From contig NZ_CP120638.1 of assembly GCF_029537235.1 (NCBI RefSeq), positions 2,373,501 through 2,437,500 of the forward strand: DNA of 64,000 nucleotides, read 5' to 3'. Below are positions 54,901-63,638 of this stretch, in pieces. The notes beneath the pieces are model-generated. The model ran no database searches. It worked only from the letters and a program-made list of their open reading frames with translations, and was not told the DNA's origin. The stretch comes from Rhizobium sp. 32-5/1 (lineage in GTDB: Bacteria; Pseudomonadota; Alphaproteobacteria; Rhizobiales; Rhizobiaceae). How positions within the stretch are numbered: the stretch's first letter is position 1; each line of letters opens with the position of its first letter. The position numbers and the translations under genes are program-made.

Positions 54901-57900
54901 CGCTGCTCTGGGTACTTTCGCCGGCAATTGCCTGGTTCGTCAGCCAGTCGGCCGAGACCGAAGACCAGCTGGTCGTGTCGGAAGAGGTTGTCGACGACTT
55001 CCGCAAGATCGCGCGTCGGACCTGGCGTTATTTCGAGCAGTTCGTTGACAAGAGCCAGAATTTCCTGCCGCCGGACAACTTCCAGGAAATCCCGCATCCG
55101 ATCCTCGCCGAGCGGACGTCTCCCACCAATATTGGCGTTTACCTGCTCTCCGTCATGTCGGCCCGCGATTTCGGCTGGATCGGCTTTGAGGAGACGATCA
55201 ACCGTCTCGAGCAGACGGTGGCGACCATCGACCGGATGCCGAAGTTCCGCGGCCATCTCTATAATTGGTACAAGACCGACACGCTCGAACTGATGGAGCC
55301 GCGCTATGTGTCTGCGGTCGACAGCGGCAATCTTGCCGGCCATCTGATCGCCGTGTCCTCCATGTGTCGCGAATGGGCGGAGGCGCCCTCGGCCCATGTT
55401 CAGGGCAGCCTCGACGGTATCGGCGACGTTGCCGCCATCCTGTCCGAAGTGCTGGCAGACCTGCCCGACGACCGCAAGACCGTGCGGCCGCTGCGGCGCT
55501 TGATGGAAGAGCGTATCGTCGGCTTCCAGAACGCGCTGGCCGCCGTCAAGCGCGAGCCTGAATTCGCCTCGATCCGCGTCATCAATCTGGCGGTCCTCGC
55601 CCGCGATATCCATAAGCTGACGGTCAATCTCGACCATGAAGTCAAGAATACGCAAAGCGGCGAAGTGACTAAATGGGCCGCGGCTCTGGTCAATACCTGC
55701 GAGGCGCATATTTCCGATAGCGTCTTTGATCTCGGCGCCATCGAAACGCTCCGCCAGCGGCTCATCGTCATTCGCGATCGGGCACGCGACCTCGCCTTCT
55801 CGATGGATTTCAGCTTCCTGTTCCGGTCGGAGCGGCGTCTGTTGTCGATCGGCTACAGGGTCAGCACCAACGAGCTTGACGAGGCCTGCTACGACCTTCT
55901 GGCGTCGGAAGCCCGCCTCACCAGCCTGTTCGCCATCGCCAAGGGCGACCTGCCGACGGAGCATTGGTACAAGCTTGGCCGTCCGATCGTGCCGATCGGC
56001 GCACGCGGCGCACTGGTCTCGTGGTCCGGCTCGATGTTCGAATATCTGATGCCGCCGCTGGTCATGCAGGAACGGCAGGGCGGCATCCTCAACCAGACCA
56101 ACAATCTGATCGTTCAGGAGCAGATCAATCACGGTCGCCGGCTCGGTACGCCGTGGGGGATTTCGGAAGCGGCCTTCAACGCCCGCGACCATGAATTGAC
56201 CTATCAGTACACCAACTTCGGGGTGCCGACGCTCGGCCTTAAGCGTGGACTTGGCCAGAACGCCGTCATCGCGCCTTATGCGTCGATCCTCGCCAGCATG
56301 TACGATCCGAAAGCGGCGCTCGCCAATCTGGAGCGGCTGCGGGACGTGGGCGCGCTCGGTGCCTATGGCTATCATGATGCGGTGGACTTCACCCCGACAC
56401 GCGTGCCGGAGGGCAAGACCTGCGCCGTGGTGCGCAACTATTATGCCCACCATCACGGCATGTCGATCGCAGCCGTCGCCAATGTCGTCTTCAACGGACG
56501 CCTGCGCGCGTGGTTCCATGCCGATCCGGTGATCGAGGCAGCGGAACTGCTGCTCCAGGAAAAAGCGCCGCGCGACATTCCGGTCATCAACGCCAAGCGC
56601 GAGCCGGAATCTCTCGGCAAGGGACAGGCCGATCTCTTGCGGCCGGAAGTCCGTACGGTGGTCAATCCGCTCGTCAAGGACCGCGAGACGGTGTTTCTGT
56701 CGAACGGCCATTATTCGGTGATGCTGACGGCGACCGGAGCGGGCTATGCCCGCTGGAACGGCCAGACGGTGACGCGCTGGAAAGCCGATCCGACCGAGGA
56801 TCGTACCGGCACGTTCATCTTCCTGCGGGATACGGCAACCGGTGCCTGGTGGTCGGCAACGGCAGAACCACGCCGCGCCGAGGGCGAAAAGGCGCTAGCC
56901 CGTTTCGGAGACGACAAGGCAGAATTCATCAAGACGGTCGGTGATCTCACCAGCGAAGTCGAATGCATCGTCGCCACCGAACATGATGCCGAGGGTCGCC
57001 GGGTCATCCTGCTCAACACCGGCACCGAAGATCGCTTCATCGAGGTGACCTCCTATGCCGAACCGGTCTTGACGACGGATGATACGGATACCGCCCATCC
57101 GCTGTTTTCCAAGATGTTCCTTCATACGGAAATCGACCCGAAGGGCGACGTCATCCGCGTCACGCGCAACAAGCGCAGCCCCGGCGAGCCGGACATGCAG
57201 GTCGCGCACCTGATTGCCGATAATGCCGGCAGCACGCGGCACACCGAAGCCGAAACCGATCGCCGCCGGTTCATCGGCAGCGGCCGCACGCTTGCCGAAG
57301 CGCAGGCTTTCGATGCCGAGGCCAAACTCTCGGGAACGGATGGCTATACGCTTGATCCGATCGTTTCGCTGCGTCGGGTCGTCCGGGTTCCCGCCGGAAA
57401 GAAGGTCAGTGTGATCTTCTGGACGATCGCGGCCCCCGGCCGCGAGGACATCGACCGCGCGGTTGAGCGCTACCGCCATCCTGACAGTTTCAACCATGAA
57501 CTGATCCACGCCTGGACCCGCAGTCAGGTGCAGATGCGCCATGTCGGCATCACCTCGCAGGAAGCGGCCAGTTTCCAGATGCTCGGCCGATACCTCGTCT
57601 ATCCCGACATGCAGCTTCGGGCCGATACGGCGACGGTGCAGGCGGGACTTGGCCCGCAATCGGCGCTCTGGCCGCTGGCCATCTCCGGCGACTTCCCCAT
57701 CTTCGCCATCCGCATCAACGACGATGTCGATCTCGGCATTGCCCGCGAAGCGCTCCGCGCCCAGGAATATCTGCGCGCCCGTGGCGTCACCGCCGATCTG
57801 GTGATCATCAACGAGCGCGCCTCGTCCTATGCGCAGGATATGCAGCATACGCTGGATTCCATGTGCGAAAACCTGCGCCTGCGCGGCCTCTCCGACGGTC

Positions 57901-60503
57901 CGCGTCAGCATATCTTCGCGGTGCGCCGCGATCTTATGGAACCGCAAACATGGTCGGCGCTTCTGGCCGCATCGCGGGCCGTCTTCCACGCCCGCAACGG
58001 CAAGATTTCCGACCAGCTCACCCGGGCGGAAGCGCTGTTCTCGACGCCGGTCATCGAAAAAGCCGATGGCGAGCAGCCTTTGCTTCCCGTGATGTCTATC
58101 GCGGAAGGTTCGCATGCCGAGGTTTCGGGCGATGGCCTCGACTTCTGGAATGGCTTTGGCGGCTTTGCACCCGGCGGTCGCGAATATGTCACGCGCTTGC
58201 GCGGCAGGGAGGCAACGCCGCAGCCCTGGATCAACGTGATCTCCAACGAGACCTTCGGCTTCCATGTGGCGGCGGAAGGGGCCGGTTTCATCTGGAGCCG
58301 GAATTCCCGTGATTACCAGCTGACATCATGGACCAACGATCCCGTGATCAACCGCCCCGGCGAGGCGATCTTCATCCGTGATACGCAGAGTGGTGCGGTG
58401 CTGACGCCCTATGGCAGCCTGTCGCGCCGGAAATCCGTGGTGTTCGAAACGCATCACGGCCTCGGTTACTCGACCTTCAGCAGCACGCAGGAGGGGATTG
58501 CCATCGAAGCGACGCAGACCGTCGATCGTCAGGCACCGGTCAAGCATGTCAAGCTCTCGCTGACGAATACCGGAAACGACACCCGTAAACTCAAACTTTA
58601 CGGCTATATCGAATGGGTTCTCGGCAACAATCGCGCAAAAACCGCACCCTTCGTCCTGTCGCAACGGGATGAGGAAACCGGCGCGCTTCTCGCCTTCAAC
58701 CCCTACAGCATCGACTATTCCGGTCGGGCTGCGTTTCTGGCAGTCAGCGTCGAGGCACCCGATTTCACCACGAGCCGCCGCGAATTCCTCGGGCGCGGCG
58801 GAAGCCTCTACGCACCGCAGGCCGTCATCGATGGCACGGCGCTGTCAGGCGCCGTCGATCCGGATGGCGATTCCTGCGCAGCGCTGGCTTTCGATATCGC
58901 CCTGAAGCCGGGCGAAACTCGGGACGTAACCTTCTTCATCGGCGATGCAGATAATGCTGGACAGGCGGTCGAACTTGTAAAGTCGGCGCGCGAGACAGTG
59001 TTTGCGGAAATCGTTGCAGCCTCGACAGCCTTCTGGGACGATTTCACCGGTGTGCTGCAGGTCGAGACGCCGGACAAGGCCTTCGATACTATGGTCAATG
59101 CCTGGCTTCCCTATCAGAGCCTCGGATGCCGCATCCTGGCGCGGTCGGCCTTCTATCAGGCCAGCGGAGCCTATGGCTTCCGCGACCAGTTGCAGGATAC
59201 ACTGGCCTTCATCGTCCACCGTCCGGATCTGGCGCGCGCACAGATACTCAACGCTGCGGCGCGACAATTTGCCGAGGGCGACGTGCTGCATTGGTGGCTG
59301 CCGGGTAACGGTTCCGGCGTCCGCACGTTGATTTCCGACGACGTCGTCTGGCTTGCCCATGCCGTCGAGCACTATTGCTCGGTCACCGGCAACACCGACA
59401 TCCTGAAAGAGCAGATCGCCTTCATCGAAGGCCCGGCGCTGGAAGAGGGTCAGCATGACAGCTTCTTCCAGCCGAAGGTCTCGGAGACGCGGGCCGATCT
59501 CTACGAGCATTGCGTTCGTGCGCTTGATCTGGCCATTGCCCGCAAGGGTGAAAACGGCCTGCCGCTGATGCTGGGCGGCGACTGGAACGACGGCATGAAC
59601 CGCGTCGGAATCGAGGGCCGTGGTACCAGCGTCTGGCTGGGCTGGTTCCTGGCGTCTGCACTCCGGGCCTTCCTGCCCTTCGTGCGTGAGCGCGGCGACG
59701 AGGCCCGGGTCAAAGCCTGGGAAAACCATCTGGAGATCCTCAAGGCTGCGCTGGAAACCGCAGGCTGGGACGGCGATTATTATCGCCGGGGCTATTACGA
59801 CAATGGAACGGCGCTTGGTTCCGCAGAAAACGATGTCTGCCGGATCGATTCCATTGCCCAATCCTGGAGCGTGCTGTCCGGCGAAGGCCAGCCCGAGCGC
59901 TCGGGCCAGGCCATGGATGCCGTGATGGCGGAGCTTGCCGATCCGGAACACCAGATCGTCCGTCTGTTCACGCCGCCCTTGTCCGATACCGAGCAGGATC
60001 CCGGCTATATCAAGGGCTATCCACCCGGCGTGCGCGAAAACGGCGGTCAGTATACCCATGCGGCCACCTGGGTCGTGCTGGCGCTGGCGAAACTCGGGCG
60101 CGGCGACGATGCCTGGAAAGCCTTCCAGATGCTCAACCCGGTCAACCACGCACTCGACCGCGAGGCTGCCGAGCATTACCGCGTCGAACCGTATGTGGTG
60201 GCTGCCGATATCTATGGCGAAGGCCCCCTGACAGGGCGCGGCGGCTGGACCTGGTATACCGGCTCTGCGGCCTGGCTCTACAGGGCAGCAGTCGAAGGCA
60301 TCTTGGGCATTACCTGGGAAGGGGATCGTCTGATCGTCCGGCCTGTCATGCCGCAGGAATGGAACGGGTTCAAGGCCGAGCTTAAGATCGCTGGCCGCGT
60401 GCACGAGATTTCTGTGACCCGCGATGCGAAAAGTGGCGAACCGATCGTCAGCATCAATAATACTGTCACAAAAAACGCGCATGAAGGGGTTTTGCTACCC
60501 TAG
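51909..60503 (+). CDS. ndvB: Cyclic beta-1,2-glucan synthase (NdvB/ChvB)
   Basis: The inner-membrane enzyme of about 2864 residues makes cyclic beta-1,2-glucan from UDP-glucose, needed in rhizobia for hypo-osmotic adaptation and host interaction. The N-terminal GT84 part has helices near residues 443-501, 841-884 and 971-1011, the donor-site acids DADT at 658-661 and the QxxRW motif at 805-808. The middle handles initiation and chain length. The C-terminal GH94-type phosphorylase part has GGDWNDGMNRVG with the catalytic acid at about D2558-D2561, plus YTHAATWVVLALAKLG. The 8.6-kb frame is intact. ATG 51909 is preferred over GTG 51897. The length matches known NdvB/ChvB proteins. Confidence 0.94.
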   Translation: MAEKSLSQGPKPIRQADASRAKQHPLDPEPAPMPLHNKPSTPPREPESKQIDYNDSIRSTYFTIDELHESGAKLAREGVSALPGFFPFEFRARHKENENEIFRVYKVTAADVEAGASITPAAEWLLDNHYLVEESIQEVRRDFPRKFYRQLPTIDVNGTTIPRTMALAWLYVAHTHSTVSRESLTAMVTGFQNHETLKIGELWALPSILRFVLIENLRRIAIRVDRSRSMRQKANEVADQIIRLSEADKVQALLADVEPLSSDNTFVAQLLYRLRDGSQTSGAVITWLEAQLEKRGSDVEDALVAEQNRLSSGNATMSNIVRSLREIDDNDWAVWFESVSKVDAVLRDGSDYAALDFGSRNKYRNTIEKLARRSGNSELDVTKTALAMVKEPLEPRAANIASHEPNVGGFLVGKQRRILEEKIGYRPSFLQSVIRASRKLDWLAIAGPNIILTVLAMIAVYVFVSPMDIPSGAKLIMLLLFALPASEGAAGLFNTLVTLFVPPSRLVGYEFLEGVPEDARTLVVVPCLISKRDHVDELVRNLEVHYLANPRGEVYFALLSDWADSKFEETATDLDVLDYAKHEIEALSARYAHDGRTRFYLLHRRRLYNEAEGAWMGWERKRGKLHELNLLLRGDRDTSYLPGADMVPANVQYVMTLDADTRLMRDAVTKLVGKLYHPINRPVVDPETQQVTAGYGILQPRVTPSLTTGSNASAFQRIFSINRGIDPYVFTVSDVYQDIAGEGTFTGKGLYHVDAFEAALKGKIEENAVLSHDLLEGSLARCALVSDVELVEDFPTRYEVEMSRQHRWARGDWQLLPYMFNLANGVSMLGRWKMYDNLRRSLIPAAWLLASVMGWYYMEPTQALIWQAVLIFSLFVAPTLSLINGLMPRRNDIVARAHLHAVLSEIQASNAQVALRIVFIAHSAAMMLDAIVRSIYRTFVSGKLMLEWRTAAQVQSSAGGTILDYYRSMWIAPVLAVVSLALAAISETGLPFIGVPFALLWVLSPAIAWFVSQSAETEDQLVVSEEVVDDFRKIARRTWRYFEQFVDKSQNFLPPDNFQEIPHPILAERTSPTNIGVYLLSVMSARDFGWIGFEETINRLEQTVATIDRMPKFRGHLYNWYKTDTLELMEPRYVSAVDSGNLAGHLIAVSSMCREWAEAPSAHVQGSLDGIGDVAAILSEVLADLPDDRKTVRPLRRLMEERIVGFQNALAAVKREPEFASIRVINLAVLARDIHKLTVNLDHEVKNTQSGEVTKWAAALVNTCEAHISDSVFDLGAIETLRQRLIVIRDRARDLAFSMDFSFLFRSERRLLSIGYRVSTNELDEACYDLLASEARLTSLFAIAKGDLPTEHWYKLGRPIVPIGARGALVSWSGSMFEYLMPPLVMQERQGGILNQTNNLIVQEQINHGRRLGTPWGISEAAFNARDHELTYQYTNFGVPTLGLKRGLGQNAVIAPYASILASMYDPKAALANLERLRDVGALGAYGYHDAVDFTPTRVPEGKTCAVVRNYYAHHHGMSIAAVANVVFNGRLRAWFHADPVIEAAELLLQEKAPRDIPVINAKREPESLGKGQADLLRPEVRTVVNPLVKDRETVFLSNGHYSVMLTATGAGYARWNGQTVTRWKADPTEDRTGTFIFLRDTATGAWWSATAEPRRAEGEKALARFGDDKAEFIKTVGDLTSEVECIVATEHDAEGRRVILLNTGTEDRFIEVTSYAEPVLTTDDTDTAHPLFSKMFLHTEIDPKGDVIRVTRNKRSPGEPDMQVAHLIADNAGSTRHTEAETDRRRFIGSGRTLAEAQAFDAEAKLSGTDGYTLDPIVSLRRVVRVPAGKKVSVIFWTIAAPGREDIDRAVERYRHPDSFNHELIHAWTRSQVQMRHVGITSQEAASFQMLGRYLVYPDMQLRADTATVQAGLGPQSALWPLAISGDFPIFAIRINDDVDLGIAREALRAQEYLRARGVTADLVIINERASSYAQDMQHTLDSMCENLRLRGLSDGPRQHIFAVRRDLMEPQTWSALLAASRAVFHARNGKISDQLTRAEALFSTPVIEKADGEQPLLPVMSIAEGSHAEVSGDGLDFWNGFGGFAPGGREYVTRLRGREATPQPWINVISNETFGFHVAAEGAGFIWSRNSRDYQLTSWTNDPVINRPGEAIFIRDTQSGAVLTPYGSLSRRKSVVFETHHGLGYSTFSSTQEGIAIEATQTVDRQAPVKHVKLSLTNTGNDTRKLKLYGYIEWVLGNNRAKTAPFVLSQRDEETGALLAFNPYSIDYSGRAAFLAVSVEAPDFTTSRREFLGRGGSLYAPQAVIDGTALSGAVDPDGDSCAALAFDIALKPGETRDVTFFIGDADNAGQAVELVKSARETVFAEIVAASTAFWDDFTGVLQVETPDKAFDTMVNAWLPYQSLGCRILARSAFYQASGAYGFRDQLQDTLAFIVHRPDLARAQILNAAARQFAEGDVLHWWLPGNGSGVRTLISDDVVWLAHAVEHYCSVTGNTDILKEQIAFIEGPALEEGQHDSFFQPKVSETRADLYEHCVRALDLAIARKGENGLPLMLGGDWNDGMNRVGIEGRGTSVWLGWFLASALRAFLPFVRERGDEARVKAWENHLEILKAALETAGWDGDYYRRGYYDNGTALGSAENDVCRIDSIAQSWSVLSGEGQPERSGQAMDAVMAELADPEHQIVRLFTPPLSDTEQDPGYIKGYPPGVRENGGQYTHAATWVVLALAKLGRGDDAWKAFQMLNPVNHALDREAAEHYRVEPYVVAADIYGEGPLTGRGGWTWYTGSAAWLYRAAVEGILGITWEGDRLIVRPVMPQEWNGFKAELKIAGRVHEISVTRDAKSGEPIVSINNTVTKNAHEGVLLP

Positions 60504-60522
60504 CCGCGTTGATCCAAAACGG

Positions 60523-60559
60523 AAGCCGGCTTCGTCCCGAAAGGACAAGCCGGCTTTTT
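60523..60559 (+). terminator. Intrinsic terminator after ndvB
   Basis: AAGCCGGCTT with GTCC pairs with GGAC and AAGCCGGCTT around CGAAA, followed by TTTG. It stands 20 bases after the ndvB stop and before opgC, so opgC probably has its own promoter. Confidence 0.78.
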
Positions 60560-60643
60560 GCGTTTCAGGGCAGGACGGTGCGGGTAGATGTTAGGTCATG
60601 GGGCAGGGGCTCTGAACCATGAACGAGAGACCCCAGAACCCGA

Positions 60644-61807
60644 ATGCTCCAGATTCCACAACGGGCGATCCCCGCCGATCCGGGCGCAACGCAACCGTCT
60701 TCGGTTGTCCCTGCCCTGCGCGATACGCGCCTTGATGTTTATCGCGCCCTTTGCCTGCTGATGATTTTCATCAATCACGTGCCGGGCCAATATCTCGAAT
60801 ATCTGACGTCCAAGAATTTCGGTTTCTCCGATTCGGCGGAGGCCTTCGTGCTGATCTCCGGTCTTTCCGCGGGGCTCGCCTATGGCCGGAAATTTATCGA
60901 CGGGCGACGCCTTGCGATGACGCTGAAAATCTGGCGGCGGGCATTTGCGCTTTATGTCGCGCATATCATGACGAGTATCGTCACCCTCGCCATCTTTGCC
61001 GGTGGTGCGCTCTATTTCGGGCGGCAGGACCTGATCGGCGAAATCAACATCCGGCCGATGGTCGACCATACCGAGCAGGGGTTCGTTGCCATGGTGTTGC
61101 TCGGGCATCAGCTCGGCTACAATAACATCCTGTCCATGTATGCCGTGGTCTTTCTGCTCCTGCCGGGCATGCTCTGGCTTCTGCGGCTGGGCGGCGGGCT
61201 ATTGCTTGCGGTTTCAGCGACCCTCTGGCTAGTCGCCGGCATCTTCATGATCGTCCCGTCGAATTTCCTCGATGAAGGCTACTGGTTTCTCAATCCCTGG
61301 TCCTGGCAGTTCCTGTTTGTAATCGGGCTGGTTGCCATGACGCATGTGCAGCGGGGCGGCGCGATCCCGCGCCATCCGCTGCTTCTCGCCCTGTCGGCTT
61401 TTTATGTCGGGCTGTCATTTCTATGGGTCATACTGTCCTGGTGGAATATCGACTTTTCCTATGGCTTGCCCGCAGTGCTGACGGGTTTCGACAAGACCTT
61501 CCTGTCGACCACGCGGCTTTTGCATGTCGTGGCACTTGCCTATCTGCTGGCGGTGCTACCGGTGTTCAGCCGGATGACGCGGCTGCGGCTCGATCATCCC
61601 CTTGTCGTGGTCGGGCGTCATTCATTGGCCGTCTTCATCTTCGGGACGATCCTTGCCATGGTGGCGCAGGTCATCCTGTTCGTCACGGGCAAGAGCCCGC
61701 TCTGGGGTACGCTTTTGGTGCTGATCGGTATCGGTCTGCACTTTGCCTATGCCTATTATCTCGACTGGCTCTCTGGTCTCTCGCGACAAGGGGCAATTCC
61801 CGCTTGA
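60644..61807 (+). CDS. opgC: OpgC-family periplasmic glucan modification protein
   Basis: The 387-residue membrane acyltransferase of the OpgC family has ten or so hydrophobic segments, starting after RDTRLDVYRALCLLMIFINH near residue 26, with the conserved Arg-Asp pair and histidine (INHVPG) of the family. OpgC proteins add succinyl or other charged groups to periplasmic glucans. Position between ndvB and ndvA, the synthase and exporter of cyclic glucan, strongly suggests the cyclic glucan is the substrate. ATG 60644 is the only well-placed start. It converges with ndvA. Confidence 0.87.
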   Translation: MLQIPQRAIPADPGATQPSSVVPALRDTRLDVYRALCLLMIFINHVPGQYLEYLTSKNFGFSDSAEAFVLISGLSAGLAYGRKFIDGRRLAMTLKIWRRAFALYVAHIMTSIVTLAIFAGGALYFGRQDLIGEINIRPMVDHTEQGFVAMVLLGHQLGYNNILSMYAVVFLLLPGMLWLLRLGGGLLLAVSATLWLVAGIFMIVPSNFLDEGYWFLNPWSWQFLFVIGLVAMTHVQRGGAIPRHPLLLALSAFYVGLSFLWVILSWWNIDFSYGLPAVLTGFDKTFLSTTRLLHVVALAYLLAVLPVFSRMTRLRLDHPLVVVGRHSLAVFIFGTILAMVAQVILFVTGKSPLWGTLLVLIGIGLHFAYAYYLDWLSGLSRQGAIPA

Positions 61808-61822
61808 TCCAGGCAACAAAAA

Positions 61823-61848
61823 ACCGGCCCTGTAAAAACAGGGCCGGT
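61823..61848. terminator. Bidirectional terminator between opgC and ndvA
   Basis: ACCGGCCCTGT and ACAGGGCCGGT form an 11-base stem with an AAAA-type loop. In the minus direction a run of six T follows directly, so it is best as the ndvA terminator. In the plus direction CTTGTTGG follows, a weaker end for opgC. Confidence 0.78.
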
Positions 61849-61877
61849 CTTGTTGGTTCCGGAACTGACCCTGGGGA

Positions 61878-63638
61878 TCAGGCTGCTGCTGTGTGGCTGC
61901 GACGGACATCGTCGTCCGTGAGAATACCACTGGCGCGCAGCAGGGCGGCAAAGCGGCCGTTGCTGTGGCTGAGTTCGTTGAAGCCGCCCATCTCGACGAT
62001 CCGGCCGTGGTCCATGAAGATCACCAGATCCGCTTCCCGCACGGTCGACAGGCGGTGCGCGATAATGAAAGTCGTGCGGTCCTTGCGCAGGTTGTCGATG
62101 GCGACCTTCACGCGGTTCTCTGTCTCGACGTCTAGCGCGCTGGTGGCCTCGTCAAGCACCAGGATCGGTGCGTTCTTGAGGATCGCCCGGGCAATGGCGA
62201 TACGCTGGCGCTCGCCGCCGGACAAGCGGTTGCCGCGCTCGCCGACCGGTGTGTCATACCCGTTCTGACGCGTCTCGATGAAGTCGTTGGCCGCCGCGGC
62301 CTGGGCTGCTTCGACGACGTCGTCGATCGAGGCATTCTCGCGGCCAAGGCGGATATTGTCGCAGATCGAGCGGTTAAGCAGGCCGGCATCCTGGAAGACC
62401 GTGGCGATCGAGCGGCGTAGCGATTTACGCGTCACCTTCGAGATATCGACACCATCGACAAGGATCTTGCCGGACATCGGCTCATGCACGCGCTGCAGAA
62501 GGTTGACCAGTGTCGTCTTGCCGGCGCCGGTCGGGCCAACGATGGCGATCGTCTGACCAGCCTTCGCTGTAAACGAGACATTGCGCATGCCTGGTGCACC
62601 ATTGGCAAAGTCGAAGGACACATCACGGAATTCGACTTCGCCGTGCACGTCGCCGAGATCGCCGGCATCGGCGGGCTCTTCGCGTTCACGAACAGAGTCC
62701 TCGAGAACGAAGAAGTCTTCCAGCTTGGCACGGGCTTCGAAAATCTGCGTGACGAAGGCCTTCATCTGGTCGAGGCGACCGATGAGAAGACCGGCAAAGC
62801 CGATGAACGCGATGACGTCGCCGATGCGCAGTTCGCCCTTCTGGACGAGGACCGTACCGATGACGAGAATGGCCATCATCGAAATTGTCGAGGCCATGCG
62901 GTTCAGCGCGCTGGCCAGCGCCCACCAGTCGAGAACCGGGAGCTGGGCGGAGATCAGTTTCTGCGTGAAATTCTTCAGTTCGCGCGTTTCGGCTTCGATA
63001 CGGTTGTAGCTATGCACCACCGAAACGTTGCTGATCGAGTCCGACACATGCGAAAACACGGTGTGGTAATGACCTTCGACCGAGGCCTGGCCTTCCTTGG
63101 TGCGGGTCATGACGACCTTGCCGATGACGACATAGAGAATGCCGAGCACGACGAGAACCAGCGACAGGCGAACGTCCATGGCAAAGGCGGTCGGGATCAG
63201 CAAAGTCAGGGCAACCGCAGTCGCCAGATGCTGACGCATGAATTCAAGCCAGAGGCCGAACAGCGTTTCGCAGGCGCGAAGCAGTGTATGAAGCGCATTC
63301 GACGTGCCACGTTGGGTGTGCCAGGACAACGGCATGGAGATGATGCGGCCAAAGGCCTCTGTGATCAGGGTCGAGCGGCGGGTATGCGCCAGACGGTCGG
63401 CTTCACGGGCGACCAACACAAAGGCGATCGTGTTGAAGACGCCGAGGCCAGCCCACATCAGGAGCATCGGGGTGACGGTTTCCTTGGATGAAATAGCATC
63501 GATGATCCGTCCGAAAAGGATCGGCTCGGCGATGGTGATTACCGCCAGAACGACGTTTGCCATGACAATCGCCGAAACCCGGAGCTTGTGAATGGCGAGA
63601 TACTGAAGGGCTCTTGTGTAAACTTGGAACAATGACAC
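61878..63638 (-). CDS. ndvA: Cyclic beta-1,2-glucan ABC exporter (NdvA/ChvA)
   Basis: The 586-residue ABC exporter half-transporter carries cyclic beta-1,2-glucan to the periplasm. The N-terminal six-helix ABC membrane domain covers about residues 20-300. The ATPase domain has Walker A GPTGAGKTTLVNLLQ near residue 370, signature [16 protein letters not shown], Walker B ILVLDEATSALD and HRLSTV. The start is taken as GTG 63638, with AGAGGGA eight bases upstream, giving VSLFQVYTRAL; this agrees with the family length and MSLFQVY opening. ATG 63659 or TTG 63686 would add 7-16 residues. It is convergent with opgC. Confidence 0.92.
   Translation of the reverse strand: MSLFQVYTRALQYLAIHKLRVSAIVMANVVLAVITIAEPILFGRIIDAISSKETVTPMLLMWAGLGVFNTIAFVLVAREADRLAHTRRSTLITEAFGRIISMPLSWHTQRGTSNALHTLLRACETLFGLWLEFMRQHLATAVALTLLIPTAFAMDVRLSLVLVVLGILYVVIGKVVMTRTKEGQASVEGHYHTVFSHVSDSISNVSVVHSYNRIEAETRELKNFTQKLISAQLPVLDWWALASALNRMASTISMMAILVIGTVLVQKGELRIGDVIAFIGFAGLLIGRLDQMKAFVTQIFEARAKLEDFFVLEDSVREREEPADAGDLGDVHGEVEFRDVSFDFANGAPGMRNVSFTAKAGQTIAIVGPTGAGKTTLVNLLQRVHEPMSGKILVDGVDISKVTRKSLRRSIATVFQDAGLLNRSICDNIRLGRENASIDDVVEAAQAAAANDFIETRQNGYDTPVGERGNRLSGGERQRIAIARAILKNAPILVLDEATSALDVETENRVKVAIDNLRKDRTTFIIAHRLSTVREADLVIFMDHGRIVEMGGFNELSHSNGRFAALLRASGILTDDDVRRSHTAAA

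Noticed and set aside
54603..56711. 702-codon open frame on the minus strand inside ndvB
   Set aside because: It is exactly antisense to a strongly conserved gene, is Arg/Asp/Gly-rich with no recognisable domain, and reflects high GC codon bias leaving the opposite strand open.
58845..60482. 545-codon open frame on the minus strand at the ndvB 3' end
   Set aside because: Antisense shadow of the GH94-type domain; low-complexity composition and no start site.
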